Assembly: GCF_000208745.1 (NCBI RefSeq)
Contig: NC_030852.1
Location: 33,960,159 to 34,024,158 of the forward strand
DNA: 64,000 nucleotides
Direction: 5' to 3'
DNA from: Theobroma cacao
Lineage: Eukaryota; Streptophyta; Magnoliopsida; Malvales; Malvaceae
This document shows, one piece after another, positions 11,661-24,073 of the stretch (position 1 is its first letter; each line of letters begins with the position of its first letter). The notes beneath the pieces were generated by a model. The model saw only the letters and a program-made list of their open reading frames with translations. It searched no databases and was not told where the DNA came from. The position numbers and the translations under genes are program-made.

Positions 11661-12199
11661 AAATATCAATAGATACCTTATAATTGAGTACTCTATATTA
11701 TTTGACCTAGTTAAATAAGATTAAGGTACCCTATATCGGACTCGAGTATGACTTTAATAGTAAAACTATTACTTATAAAGGGTTTTGGTAACGATCTTAA
11801 GATATCCACTATTTAAACTTAATTATAAATAATAATTTTAATATTCAAAATTTATTTTATATATTATTTTTTATTTGCAAATTTCATAAAATTAATACAA
11901 TTCTTAGAAAAATTTATTAATATTTTTAAATATGATTTTAAATTTTAATTAATTTACTTAGTTAGAAACTAATTTAAATTTATTAATTTAATTTTCATAA
12001 CTAATATACATAAAATTTATTTTAAATTTATTTCAATTGCATATTCAATAAGTACGTGTATTTAACAAATAATATCTAAAATATTCAAATAAAAATTTAA
12101 AAATTTAATCGAGTATTTATATAATTCAATTATCTTGTCAAATAATAAGATTCAAATTAGTATATCTCAACAAAAATGATATTGTACCTATTGATATTT
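11661..12199. mobile_element. Non-autonomous element with 16-base terminal inverted repeats
   Basis: The left end AAATATCAATAGATAC (11661-11676) matches the reverse complement of the right end at 12184-12199 (AAATATCAATAGGTAC) with one mismatch. TTTAA occurs just outside both ends (TTTAA at 11656-11660; CTATTTAA after 12199) and may be a target duplication. The roughly 540-base interior is AT-rich and non-coding. A diverged relative with a shared internal 19-base word lies at about 21330-21800, so this is a repeat family and not a single accident. Confidence 0.55.
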
Positions 12200-13184
12200 C
12201 TATTTAAATTTAGAGATTTTTAAATGAAAAAAGAAAAGAAAAAGAGTGATAAGATTGGCACATTAATTATCTCCCTTGGTGATGTAACAAGGTGGCATGG
12301 CATATCCATTAAAGAAAAGTAAGCATATTGTCAAAAAAAAAAACAAAATAATTTTGTCATTTCTTGGATATCCTCAATATTACTTCATTTTCATCGCTCA
12401 GACTGCCGTATATTTGTTTTTTAACCTTATTCCAACTTTTTTTTGGCCATACGGCCTCAGCAATTAATATTTTTTATTTTTTTCTCACAAAGTTTGCAAG
12501 CGCATGAAATAATGTACAACTTCGCATTCCACGTCGTCGTTTAACGTGCAAACTACTATATTTTTAAATTCTTAGAAAATGTGTTTTTTACCCATTTTAC
12601 CCTCAACCGAAGCAAGAACATTTGTCAAAAATATACCGGGAAGGGGTATTTATGTGAAATGAATGAGTTTTCCTTACTGTTCTCTTGACGCAAAACGAAC
12701 GAACAAACACTTGCTTTCACCTAATACATGATTATCTTAATTAAGCTTTGATTAAATTAATTAATGATAAAGAAGCTTCTCCCTCAATTTTTTTGAATTA
12801 TTTTTTTTCATTTTTTTTAAAAAAATGTGCAGTCTCTTTCAACCGGAGCTTGTTACAAATACAGCACAGAGAGGAGAAAGAGAAGAAAGAGAAAGAGCTC
12901 TTCTTTTAGATCTGCTCTCTTTCACTGCTTGCTTGTTTCTGAGTTCTTGACTCGTTCTCTGACTCAGTTCCACTCGCATTGAACAAGCTCGCCTTCTGTT
13001 TACTGCTTTAGGCCAAATTTTACGTCTAGACTGTAGCAATAGGCTTTGTTTTTCCCGCCCGTAGTTTGCATTTTGATTGAATTTCGGGCATTGGATCCAG
13101 CGATCGAATAAATGGCGGGTTTCCTGCTTCAGTTGCCGGAGCTCCGGTGAGAGTCCGGGATTTCCGGCGAGTTTTGCGGTGGAG
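12200..13184. other. Promoter region and 5' UTR of the coiled-coil gene
   Basis: The last 350 bases (from about 12835) change from AT-rich to a purine-rich then mixed sequence (GAGAGGAGAAAGAGAAG and similar). This is typical of a plant 5' leader, and it runs into the ATG at 13185. No clear TATA box was placed. Upstream bases are AT-rich spacer. Confidence 0.45.
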
Positions 13185-16100
13185 ATGTTTAAGTCGGCGA
13201 GATGGAGGAGCGAGAAGAACAGGATCAAATCTGTCTTCAAGTTGCAGTTCCATGCAACTCAAGTAAGTACTCTTATTCTTTCAAATTCTTCTTTATTTTC
13301 CAGAAATTCATATTAATTGAATATCTTCTTGCAGTTTTATTTACTATCCTTCTTTATTAGCGTCATTGCTCAGAAAATGCAGCTCCACTAGAAAAAAAGT
13401 TTGACTTGGTTGTTTTTTGAAGCTGCTTGAGCTGTTTTGCTTGGTTAAAATGATACTTCTTCTTTCAAATGTTTTTAATTATTAATTAATTACTTTTATT
13501 TTTTGTAATGTGATTGAATAATTTGAGAAACGGAGAAATAATAATTATTTTCGGTGTAATTTAGGTGACACAGTTAAATGTGCAAGCATTGATGATATCA
13601 GTGGTTCCTGGCGATGGGGGAAAACCGACAACAAAATTAGACAAGGCGACGGTTCAAGACGGTAACTGTCGATGGGAAAATCCAGTTTACGAGACCGTTA
13701 AATTTGTTCGAGAGCCAAAAACTGGGAAGATCAATGAGAAAATCTATCACTTTATCTTGTCAACAGTAAGATATCTTTTTTGATGAATTTATATTTTTGA
13801 TGTGTTGGGTTTTCTTATTGTGATGTAAATATTTTGTATGTTTGTTGTAGGGATTGGGAAAAGGCGGCTTGGTAGGGGAAGCTTCAGTTAATTTTGCTGT
13901 TTATGCTGAGGCAATTAAAACTTCCACCGTTTCTCTTCCATTAAAGAATTCAAACTCTAAAGCAATTTTGCATGTTAGTATGCATCCATTCTCTCTCTCT
14001 ATCTGTTTGTCTCTCATATTTATATGTTTCACAGATTACTTCTGTTAAGCTCTGTGAAACCTCTGCTCGTAAGAATGTTGATTGATGTGTATAATTGAAT
14101 TCAAACTGTTGGTTTTGAATAGGTCTCGATACAGAGGCTGCAGGAAAATGCTGATCAAAGGTAAAAAGTTATTGCTTTTTTTATTAAATTCTTATAGTTA
14201 TTGGAGGTTGTTTCTGGAGTCTTTGATTTTGAGCTTGACATTTTTTGATGGTTTTTGCAGAGAGGTGGAAGAAATTGAAGATGCAAGTATTAAATCGCAA
14301 GATAGGAGCTTGAAGGCCCAGTTGAGCAATGGTGATGCAGATGAAAGCACTAAGAATGATCCCATTGAAGTAAGGTTCCTTTCCCATTCAGTGAAACCGT
14401 TCACATTGGGTTTTCTTATTGCTGTTGTTGTTCAGACCATTTTTCTTCTCCTTTTACTTTTTCTCTCTTAGTGTGTGCTTACTGTAAATGTTCATTGAAA
14501 ATGGATTTGCATGTTTTACTTATATATTTGTTTATCATTTCTTTCATAGGATGCGCCTTTCAGCAAAACCACCCACAATGTTGAGTTGCGTGGGAACCAT
14601 AGAGGATCTAATGGATCTGACATTACCATTTCAAGTTCTGATAGCTCTGGACTTAATACGCCACGAGAACTTGGAATGAGGAATGACAACAACAATCAGG
14701 ACCCTCCCACTTATCTGTCATCTATGAATCACACCTCAGTTACTCCTAAACCAACACCAATTGCCTCAACAACAATCTATGAGGAATGGTCGGCAGGTTC
14801 TGATCATGGAATGAGTACTGATGACTCTAACAGTTCTCAGGACACCTTTCCGCGAGAAAACTCCCAACATGCTTCAGATAATGAGATTGAAAAGCTCAAG
14901 AATGAGCTTATTGCTTTGTCCAGGCATGTGGATGTGTCAGATTTGGAATTGCAGACTCTCAGAAAGCAAATTGTAAAGGAGAGCAAAAGGGGGCAGGATC
15001 TCTCACGAGAAGTTGTTACTTTGAAAGAAGAGAGAGATGAACTCAAATTAGAGTGTGAGAAACTGAAGGCCTTTCAGAAGCGAATGGATGATGGAAAAAC
15101 AGAAAGCAGGGTGCAGTTTGAGAGTGGGGACCCCTGGGTTCTTGTTGAAGAAATCAGACAAGAGCTGAATTACGAGAAGCACCTGAATTCCAATCTTCGG
15201 TTACAACTGCAGAAGACACAGGAATCAAATGCTGAGTTAATCCTTGCTGTACAAGACCTAGAAGAAATGTTGGATGCAAAGAATATGGAGATATCCAACC
15301 CTCCCAATAAATCAGGATCCTATGACAATGCTGAAGTATTTAGAGGAACCATCGGAAGAAGTGACACAGATGAGGATGAAGAGCAAAGGGCGTTGGAACA
15401 GCTTGTTAAAGAACACAGAGACACCAAGGAAACCTCTGTCCTGGAACAAAAGATCATGGACCTCTATAGTGAGATAGAGATCTACAGGAGAGACAAAGAT
15501 GAGCTTGAGGCGCAAATGGAGCAGCTAGCACTTGACTATGAGATACTGAAGCAGGAAAATCACGACATCTCATACAAATTAGAACAAAGCCAGCTGCAAG
15601 AACAATTAAAGTTGCAGTATGAGTGCCCGTCTTCTTTTGCTAACATAAATGAACTTGAGACCCAAATTGAGTGCTTGGAAAGCGAACTCAACAAGAAGTC
15701 AAAAGAATTCTCTGACTCTCTAGCCACCATAAATGAACTAGAAACCCACATCAAAAGCTTGGAGGAAGATTTAGAGAAACAGGCACAACTATTTGAAATG
15801 GATCTAGAATCTATCACACGAGCCAAAGTTGAGCAGGAGCAAAGAGCTATCCAAGCCGAGGAAGCCTTGCGAACGACAAGATTGAAGAATGCCAATACAG
15901 CTGAAAGGCTACAGGAGGAATTCAAAAGGCTCTCCATGCAGATGGCCTCGACATTTGATGCAAATGAGAAGGTGGCTACAAAAGCTCTGACTGAAGCTAG
16001 TGACCTACGCTTGCTGAAAAATCAGCTGGAAGAACTGCTCAAGAAAGATAAGGAAGAGCTCCAATCAGTTAGGGAGGATTATGAGGCAAAACTCTGTAAC

Positions 16101-17987
16101 CTTTCCAATCAAGTGAATTTAAAATCAAATCAGATAGAACAGATGTTGAAGCAAATTGATGATAAATCTAAGCAGCTTGAACATCAAAAGAAGCATGAGG
16201 AAGAAGCTAGTGGGGCATTTTCCCAGGAAATGTGCAGCCTAAAAGCTGAGATTGACAAGCTGACAACAGAAAATAAATTCCTCTGTGAACAAGCAGAGCA
16301 GGCAGAAAACTTGAGACTTGAGTTGGAGCGCACACAAGCATTTGCCAAAGAAACTGACGTGCAGATGCAAAGAGGAAATTTAGAAAGAAATGAGCTGGCA
16401 AATACAATTGCTTTGATGAAAAAGGAAGCAGCTAAGTCACTGGAGGAATTGCAAAGAATGAGTCATCTGAAGGATGAGAAAGAAGCAGCAGTTGAATCCT
16501 TACAATCAGAGCTGGACAACCTCAAAACTCTGTGCAATAAATTGAAACATTCTCTATTTGAGGATGAAGTAGAGAAAGAAAAACTCAGAAAGCAAGTAGT
16601 TCAATTAAAGGGTGACCTTAAGAAGAAGGAAGAAGCATTTACTGGCATGGAAAAGAAGCTGAAGGAGAACAACGGAAGAGCAGCAGGTTCTGATGGAACA
16701 AGAACAACATTAAGAAACAATAAACCCTCCATGGTTCCTCGTGGTCCTAAAGAGGTTGCAAGCCTGAGGGAGAAAATAAAGTTGCTTGAGGTAAATGTTA
16801 CACATCCAAGTACTATAAAAAATCAAATTCCTAGTGGAGACTGTTTGTTGCAAATGGTTTACAACATTGCTTTTCTAGTGTATATTATAATATTCCTCTG
16901 ACCTTACTGCGATCATTTTTTTCCCTTATAGTTTGCTTCTTCCTTACTATTCTGGTGGAGATTATGAAAAGGAAAATTTGTATTCATAATTTTTTTTTTC
17001 TCATGGCAGGGACAAATAAAGTTAAAGGAAACTGCGTTAGAAACATCCACAAATGTCTTTCTGGAAAAGGAAAGGGATCTTCAGAAGAAAATTAATGAGT
17101 TAGAATTCAGAGTAGAAGAACTCAATGAGCAAAGCACCACTCTCTGCCAGTACCAATTCAAACAGGTTAGAAACAATATACCATGATTCAAATTGAAAAA
17201 AAATAGCACTTTAAGGTAAACTCTGTAATATTAATGAACAATACTTTGAAGCGTCATTACTGAAGTTACTCATTAGCAGTTTCAACATGCTTCCCCAGCA
17301 TCAAGACTAATGATCTTGTTATAATATGAATTTATGGCAGCACTTTTTGACCCTAACCATTGTTTCATTATGGCTAGAACGGCCCAATTTGGAGTCTTTT
17401 CATACCTAGCAACAGGCTAATTTTACTTCAAGTTGCTTTTTGGTTTCACTGTCAACAGCGTCCCTTCATTGTAGGCAAGTGTATCTCTTATTTTTGACTT
17501 GTATTTTCTTTTACATGTATAAAAATGCAGGTATTTAAAGATGCTAAGGAGGTGGGGGTTACATCAGATGGGAAAGCATGCATATCCAAGCAACATGGAA
17601 ATACTGAGCCTTCTGTGAAAAGGTATGACTTAAAGAAAATTGAACTCTAGCTTCTGAGTCAGTTTTTCTACCTTTGCTACTTTTCTTCCCGGTAATAATG
17701 AAAATTGTTGAAGTAAGTAAAACTACTTTAATCGTTTTCTTAACTGCAGCAATGACAATTTGTCAACGAAAGAACAGAAACCCTCTATTGTCAATAAGGA
17801 CTGTAACCAGGATGAATTGATAGCTGAACTGTCATCGTTGAAGGAAAGAAACCAATCAATGGAAAATGAATTGAAGGATATGCAAGAGCGATACTCCGAG
17901 ATAAGCCTCAAATTTGCAGAGGTGGAAGGTGAACGACAACAGCTTGTGATGACCGTGCGGAACCTCAAGAATGCCAAGAAGAGCTAA
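13185..17987 (+). CDS. NT-C2 domain coiled-coil protein ('myosin heavy chain-related')
   Basis: Nine coding exons: 13185-13262, 13565-13765, 13851-13973, 14123-14160, 14261-14369, 14550-16790, 17010-17165, 17531-17622, 17750-17987. All introns are GT-AG and the frame closes at 1,091 residues. Residues 1 to about 140 form an N-terminal C2-like (NT-C2/EEIG1) domain: MFKSARWRSEKNRIKSVFKL, then VQALMISVVPGDGGKPT, CRWENPVYETVKF and GLVGEASVNFAVYAE. These domains bind membranes or act as adaptors. A serine/asparagine-rich linker follows (SSSDSSG region), then about 800 residues of nearly unbroken heptad coiled coil, rich in Glu, Lys, Leu and Gln. There is no motor domain, so 'myosin' refers only to tail-like coiled coil. 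The likely role is a cytoskeleton- or membrane-linked scaffold; the partner is unknown. The 2,241-base sixth exon holds most of the coil. The organisation and length match Arabidopsis At1g63300/At5g41140, from memory. Confidence 0.88.
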
Positions 17988-19602
17988 GCAAGTGTCGAAT
18001 GTCTCCCTATACAAAAAAAATACAATGTATAGTCGAAGTAGTAGCTGGGTGTGCCCACACGGAAATTGTAGGTGTGACAGTTCCTTTTCCAGAGTGAATA
18101 AATTAAATTGTACAAAAAAAAAAATATTAATACGCATTCACATAGTGGCTTTCCAAGATGTAGGTAAGTCTATTTTATTCATGTTTTGATTCTTGTCCTC
18201 CCATAATTTCGTTTTTGTTGTTCCCATCTCTTTCAAAAGATTGTCATGGTGACATTTTCCATTAATATAATTATTTCATTTTTTTGCTAAAAATTACACT
18301 CACAAATTAATGAGTTCTTGTTACTCTTTGCTAGCAGAATTAAGATTTTCTTGTCTTTCTGTATCTTTCATTACCCAGGACTTGTACGTTAAATCTGTAA
18401 ACAAGTCTGCCGGATCGTGAATTGTTACCGTTGTCGCCCAAATTGTTGTTCCCCGAAACCTTTTTTTTTATTTTTGTCCGGATATTGTGCCAACAATTCA
18501 AATTAGGATTAGAGGTATGAATTTTGGATTAAAAATGTGAATTTGTAATAAATGGTATTAAAGTTTATCAAAATCTCTATTAATATGAAAAGATGTAAAA
18601 TCGTGATATATTTGAATTAAGGGAGTCATTTTTTTGTAATAAGCAAAAGAATTAATATAATAAGGATATTACGTAATAGAGTAGAGTAAAACTATTACGG
18701 ATAGTACAATAAAAGTATTGTATAATTGGATGAAATAGAATATTATGAATTTTATATAAAAGAGATGATATATGTTGGGGATTATAAATAAAGGTTTTTT
18801 TTTTCACTTAGTAAATATTTATTTTTTATTTAAAATATATTTTTTAAATTGAAAATATGTGATGATAATATTTTTACGTTTTTTAATGATTATTAGTGCT
18901 TCAGGTTCGGGAGAACTTTGAGATTTCCGAGAAAGATCCTGGTTCGGTGATCAGTTTTGGCTTGGGTGGGCACCTGTCTTTTGTAAATCACAAGTTTTCC
19001 AAAAACGGGTAAATCAGTTTCGGTAGGCTGTTGGGTTTCGGCGTGTCCGAGCAGGGAAATTTCGCAGGTCAGACGAAGAAAATCACATACACGTGTCAAT
19101 AAAAATGTGGGGTCGCCCTTCGGGCTAGGCCAGCAGCCTTGGCAAGTTCATATTGTCAGTTTCTAATTGATGGATGCCATTTTTTTTGTAATCCTGTCTG
19201 TAAAAGGGCGAACAATAAGCTTAATTTGATTGATCTGACCATTGCCATAGGATTAAAATTTATTATACTAGACCTAAATTTTTTACATACTCCAAAAAAT
19301 ATTCATTTTACATGCTAAGAACAACAACCATAAATTCAACAAGGAAGCTAAAGAACACTTTATATACACATGTGAAAATGAAGCAAAGAAGCTAGCCGGT
19401 CACTATCTTTCAAGCTTACTCTATGTTGCAACCATGGCCTCGGGGAAAACTATGGAGGTCTTTCCTCCGTATACAACTCTTGTACTCTATATTGGGGAGT
19501 GAAGTCAAGTCAGGCAGGCAGAAATGGGTCTTACATTGGGTGGAGAACTGCTGAAAATTCCCTCCGAATCGTTTCTGAAGAAAAGAACTTTCAAAAGCTG
19601 AT
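17988..19602. other. Intergenic between coiled-coil gene and LOR gene 1
   Basis: The two genes converge here, so both 3' UTRs lie in this interval. From about 18480 to 18890 the DNA is very AT-rich. At about 18900-19140 it becomes markedly more GC-rich, without coding signal that I recognise; this is listed as a finding. Confidence 0.45.
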
Positions 19603-20447
19603 TCACAGTCTATGATGAATAAGTCCATAAACAGTTACCAAAGCCATGATAAGGGAATGATCTACATGCTGCTCAACTTCCAAGGTTAATACATCCTCCC
19701 CTAATAGAACCCCAGAAGATGACTGCTTCCTCTTTGCCTACACAAAGATCACAATCAGAACCAGCAAACTTTCAGTCATGAAAGAAATTAATAAGAACAG
19801 AAGAGTATTCGCTCCTGCTAAATCTAGGCCAAGAGTACTCACCTCGGCTGCTAGTTTTCCGTTTCCTTGTGTTATTTTAAAAGCTGATTTACCGGCCATG
19901 CCTGTTATTGTGTAGCAGCTTGCTTGGCCATTATCACAACAGATAATGATGACTTGACAGGATAGATTTCCTTTAAGAATATTTCTGAAGTTCTTTCTCA
20001 CTTCAAACTGCAGCTTCTCAGAATTCAGATTCAAATCATTGCTTCTATCGCCCACCCATCTTTTGAAAAACCATTGATTCTGCAAAAGGTATTAATTGTA
20101 ATAAGTAATCAGACAGAAAGAACATCAATTTCATAGTTGCATATGTTTCAGGCTCCAATTAACCATAAATTTCAACTTTCAAATACCTTTCTTAGTATCG
20201 TGAAGAGAACTTTGCCTTGAAGATCCATGAGGCAAACCTCATCGCTGCATTTTTTATCATAATTATCAACTCGATAAACAATCTCACCGTTTTCATTATA
20301 GACAGTGCATCCATTTCCTTGCATCACAAGGGATTTCATCCATACGGTGAAAGTTTCTCTCCTTGAAGTGACATATGAAGAAGAAGAGGAAGAGGAAGGA
20401 ACAGCTGCAGCAGCGGCTGCAGCTGCAAGAGGATGAACCTTGATCAT
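19603..20447 (-). CDS. LURP-one-related (LOR/DUF567) protein, copy 1
   Basis: Three exons read on the minus strand: 20187-20447, 19843-20079 and 19603-19737, giving 210 residues. The protein has the LOR/DUF567 (Tubby C-terminal-like) fold. Recognisable parts are RRETFTVWMKSLVMQGNGCTV, GEIVYRVDNYD, DEVCLMDLQGKVLFTILRK in exon 1, a divergent middle exon, and SSSGVLLGEDVLTLEVE followed by DHSLIMALVTVYGLIHHRL at the end. LURP1 relatives are linked to pathogen-induced defence in Arabidopsis, but most members have no known activity. Between the start MIKVHP and the domain lies a run of eight alanines followed by seven serines, absent from copy 2. An in-frame ATG at 20528 would add 27 residues; I chose 20447 because MIKVHP matches the MAKVHP start of copy 2. 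Same-strand tandem with copy 2, with identical intron phases. Confidence 0.88.
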
Positions 20448-21329
20448 CTGAGAAATGAGATATTTGGGTTTGTTCCCCCACGTCAAAAAAGTGCTGGTGC
20501 TTTTAAACGACTCAAGAGACTTAGTCAATGTAGCTGATCCATATTATGGGAAAAAGTACATGAATGTAAAGCCCGAAAAATGAGAAAAAGTAACTCAAAT
20601 AATTGAATAAGGGAGTTCACATCTCGCAGGTTCAATGGTCGAATGAACTTACCACGTTTATGGTATGCATCTCCGTTTTTGCACTGTGCATGTATTAGGA
20701 AATTAGCTTGTACTAGCTAATGAGATTCCCCTTCCCTTGTTTAAACTGTTTTTGACTTCCTCTAGAACTGCTAGATAAAGTACCAAAACAAGCATAACAA
20801 GAAACAAAATCCTCCTCCCCAGCCTTTGATTAATTAATTCTCCACCCACCATTGGTCTCTATCACCTGATGAAAACGTTGAATTCCACTCAACATGACAA
20901 TGCGCATGTTGTTACTAGTACTACTATCATCTTTTTCTTCCAAACCCAAATGCATTGAGGGAATGAGCATGACGTGGGTGCTTTTTGCAGCAATGACTAA
21001 ATTCAACCGAAAGGGAGCCCTTCTTGTTTGACGACTTTACTAAATATACAGTGGGCCAACAATTGGATTATATCATTCGGTTTTTGATTATCATATGCCA
21101 TTTTGGCAGCAAAAAATTGCAGGCTACTTGTCAAGGAATCTGATACTGAAAATTACAAAATATAGATATTTCATACTTACGGAACAAGTATTTCCATGGA
21201 GAAAAAAGAAAAAAACTATATATTTATGTCACCTTAGTTAGTTGCTTTGTTTTTAATTAGATATGGCAATAGATTTTTTTTTTGAAAAGCAGAAATAGGA
21301 TCCTTTCATAAAAAAAAAAGTAAAATTAT
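20448..21329. other. Upstream region of LOR copy 1
   Basis: Promoter-side DNA of LOR copy 1 with no further gene. AT content is moderate and no confident TATA box was placed. Confidence 0.4.
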
Positions 21330-21800
21330 TACCATCTGATACATTATAATAGATATCTTGATATCCGATACCTTATATTATTTTATTCGATTAAGTAAAA
21401 ATAGAATATCTTATAAGTAAGTTTTGATAATAAAAAATTACTATTAGATCTAGGTAGAGTTCTTATAGTAATCTTAAAGGCGAACTTAATTATAAATAAT
21501 AATTTTTAATATTAAATTTGACTTTTTTATATTACTTTTACTTATAATTTATTTATAATTAATGTAATATTTATTAAAATTCATAATTAATTTTTTAAAT
21601 ATATTTATTATTTTAATTTTATATTATATAAAATTTGATTTAAATTATTTTTATTTCGGGTTTGAGTTTTTTCCACAAATATTAATAATTGAGTTTGGAT
21701 ATTACATATTAATGTTTAATCGAGCAGAATATGAATAATTAAACTTTAATTAGATTTAGGATTGAATATCTTAAAATTAGTTGGTACCTTATTTACTCCC
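21330..21800. mobile_element. Diverged relative of the 11.7 kb TIR element
   Basis: Shares in the same orientation and order several words with the element at 11661-12199. These are a GATACCTTATA-like opening, an ATTACTTATAA/ATCTTATAAGTAAG-like stretch, and the identical 19-base word CTTAATTATAAATAATAAT (21485-21503 here, 11818-11836 there), followed by TTTAATATT-like sequence. I could not find matching terminal repeats at this copy, so it is probably eroded or truncated. Edges are approximate. Confidence 0.4.
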
Positions 21801-24073
21801 ATTTCTAGATTTAATAAGAGAAGAAGAACTATCTTGTTTAAATGCTTTTCAATGTTTAACATTTAACGATATAATTGAGCTCAAATTCCAAAGCAGGAAT
21901 ATATTAACTTTTTAATGAAAAGAATGTGATTCTCGAGCTACCCTTCTGTTTGGCCATTCACATTTATGCATGTGCGTCGCGGGAAAGGGTAGAGATGGAA
22001 ACTTCTGTCATATTTTTTCTTTCAAAATTTCTTAATTGGGTTAATTAATACGGGCAATGGGTTGATTAAGGCAAATTTGGGAAATTTAAATGATTATTTA
22101 GAATAAGATTTATTTAATTCTTGAGATCTGCTAAATTTTTATTAATAAAAGCTGTACGGAGGTAAACATGAAGGAATTAAAAAAACAAATTAAGGTAAAA
22201 AAAAATATAAATCAGCATGATATTATTTGATTGACTAATTAACCCAATTAGGGTAAGGTGGGGACCAGGTCAGATGAAATCCTAGATGGCGTCTTGGTTC
22301 TATTCTCTTGTAGTATTATTATTTTTCAATTGTTTAAATTTTAATTAATTTAGCATTTATATATTATATTATATATGTTTCAGCATGTACAAGAAGAATA
22401 TACAACTATTCTCGTATTTATTAAATTTTTTTATTTTTCAACATGTTTAATTTGAATATTCCATATATTGGGCATGACCACGCTAAAATAATTAAAGCAC
22501 AAGTAATTTAATATTAAAATAATATAATTTAATATAAGATTAGCCTTAATTAAGTGATCTATAATGTATTATGCGTGCCTAAATAGTTTATTGTGGGTAC
22601 ATTGAATGGTTGCTACATATATCAAATCACAAATATCAAACTAAATAAGGTTAGAATGGATCAAGTTAATTAATTTACAGCAAAATTAACCAAAAGCTAG
22701 CTAAATGAACAGTATTAATAAAAAAAAAGTTGATAGTTATGAATACATATGAATATTCATTGTATTTCATAACATCCAATGTATCTCCTCATATCCAATG
22801 TACATATTTATATTGATATATCCATATTTTTTTTATTTTATTCAATATATATACATTCTTATCTATTAAGTTCATCATTTCTATTTATGTAAATTCATTT
22901 TTCCATTATCTATGTGTACTTATAAGTAAAGGCATTGTGGTTGATAGTAGATATATTGAAACAAGAAATGAAATAAATTTTTTTTTATATTTTTATTACT
23001 TCTTTTTAATATTCTTTTTTAAATTTATGTTTCACACCATTGACTAAATTTTTAATTATAATAATTTACGGTATGTTAAATTGGGAGTTCCAATATAACG
23101 TGTGAAGTATGAAAGACACGAGGGGCCAGCGTCCAGCCGCATGTGATCGATATTATGCACAGAAAACAGCACACCGGCAAGCGAACTAATTGCAGCTTTT
23201 TGGGGCACTGCCATGGCTTGGTGAGCTTGCGGTTGTGGACTAGCACAGTACACTCTATATCTACACATTTTCGTTTGATTTAATTAATAAATCAGTAGTT
23301 CAAAATTCCTTGGATCACTGACAAAAATACAATGAGGATGTACACGGCTATGGAAAATGAGTTAAGTTTCACATCAAAGGCAGGTTAGTCGGAGAGATTG
23401 TGCTGATCACGTCTTATTGATCTCTTGAATCTCATTGCAGGGTTTTTTTTTTTTTATTGCATCAACCATATGCATTATTTTCCACTTGATTTGGGATATA
23501 TTCTTCGAGATCAGTAGAGATAACATTATATCTTGTTCTATATATATATATATATATATATTTATAGCCAAACTTATTCTACCTGAAGGTTCATATATAG
23601 TTCCAATTTTAGGAGTCCCTATTTTAGTAATTACCTGGCAGGGTAAGTGCTAGACATGAAAAGATAAATTCTTAGAGCCTTCTAAAAATTGATTGAGTAT
23701 TTCAAACTAGTAATAAACATTTTCTCGAAAAAAATCATCACGTGTGTATGGAGTTTTTAACAAAATATTCGTATTTTAACTGATTTCCATTATAAAATCT
23801 AATTTATCATTTCTCTTCTTTTCCTACCTTTTTCCTCCTATACATTCGTTGATCTATCAATTACAATAACAAACCTAGGTTATTGGTTTTCCATCGTAAG
23901 GAAATACCAGTCTTCAAATGGATAAAATCTGAAACAAAACAAAGAAATGAGACTATATATATATATACACAAACTTGTATATAGCTGGAGTAAGCCTACA
24001 TTGTATACGTGTACACATGCTTCACTTGCTTAATTAGTTGCTTTCTCGAAAATTTATGCCTGGAATCATCGAT
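21801..24073. other. Intergenic between the two LOR genes
   Basis: Very AT-rich DNA with homopolymer runs and no open frame of interest. An AT dinucleotide tract lies at 23539-23561. Confidence 0.45.
23539..23561. repeat. (TA)n microsatellite
   Basis: About 23 bases of uninterrupted TA repeat between the two LOR genes; likely polymorphic. Confidence 0.85.
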
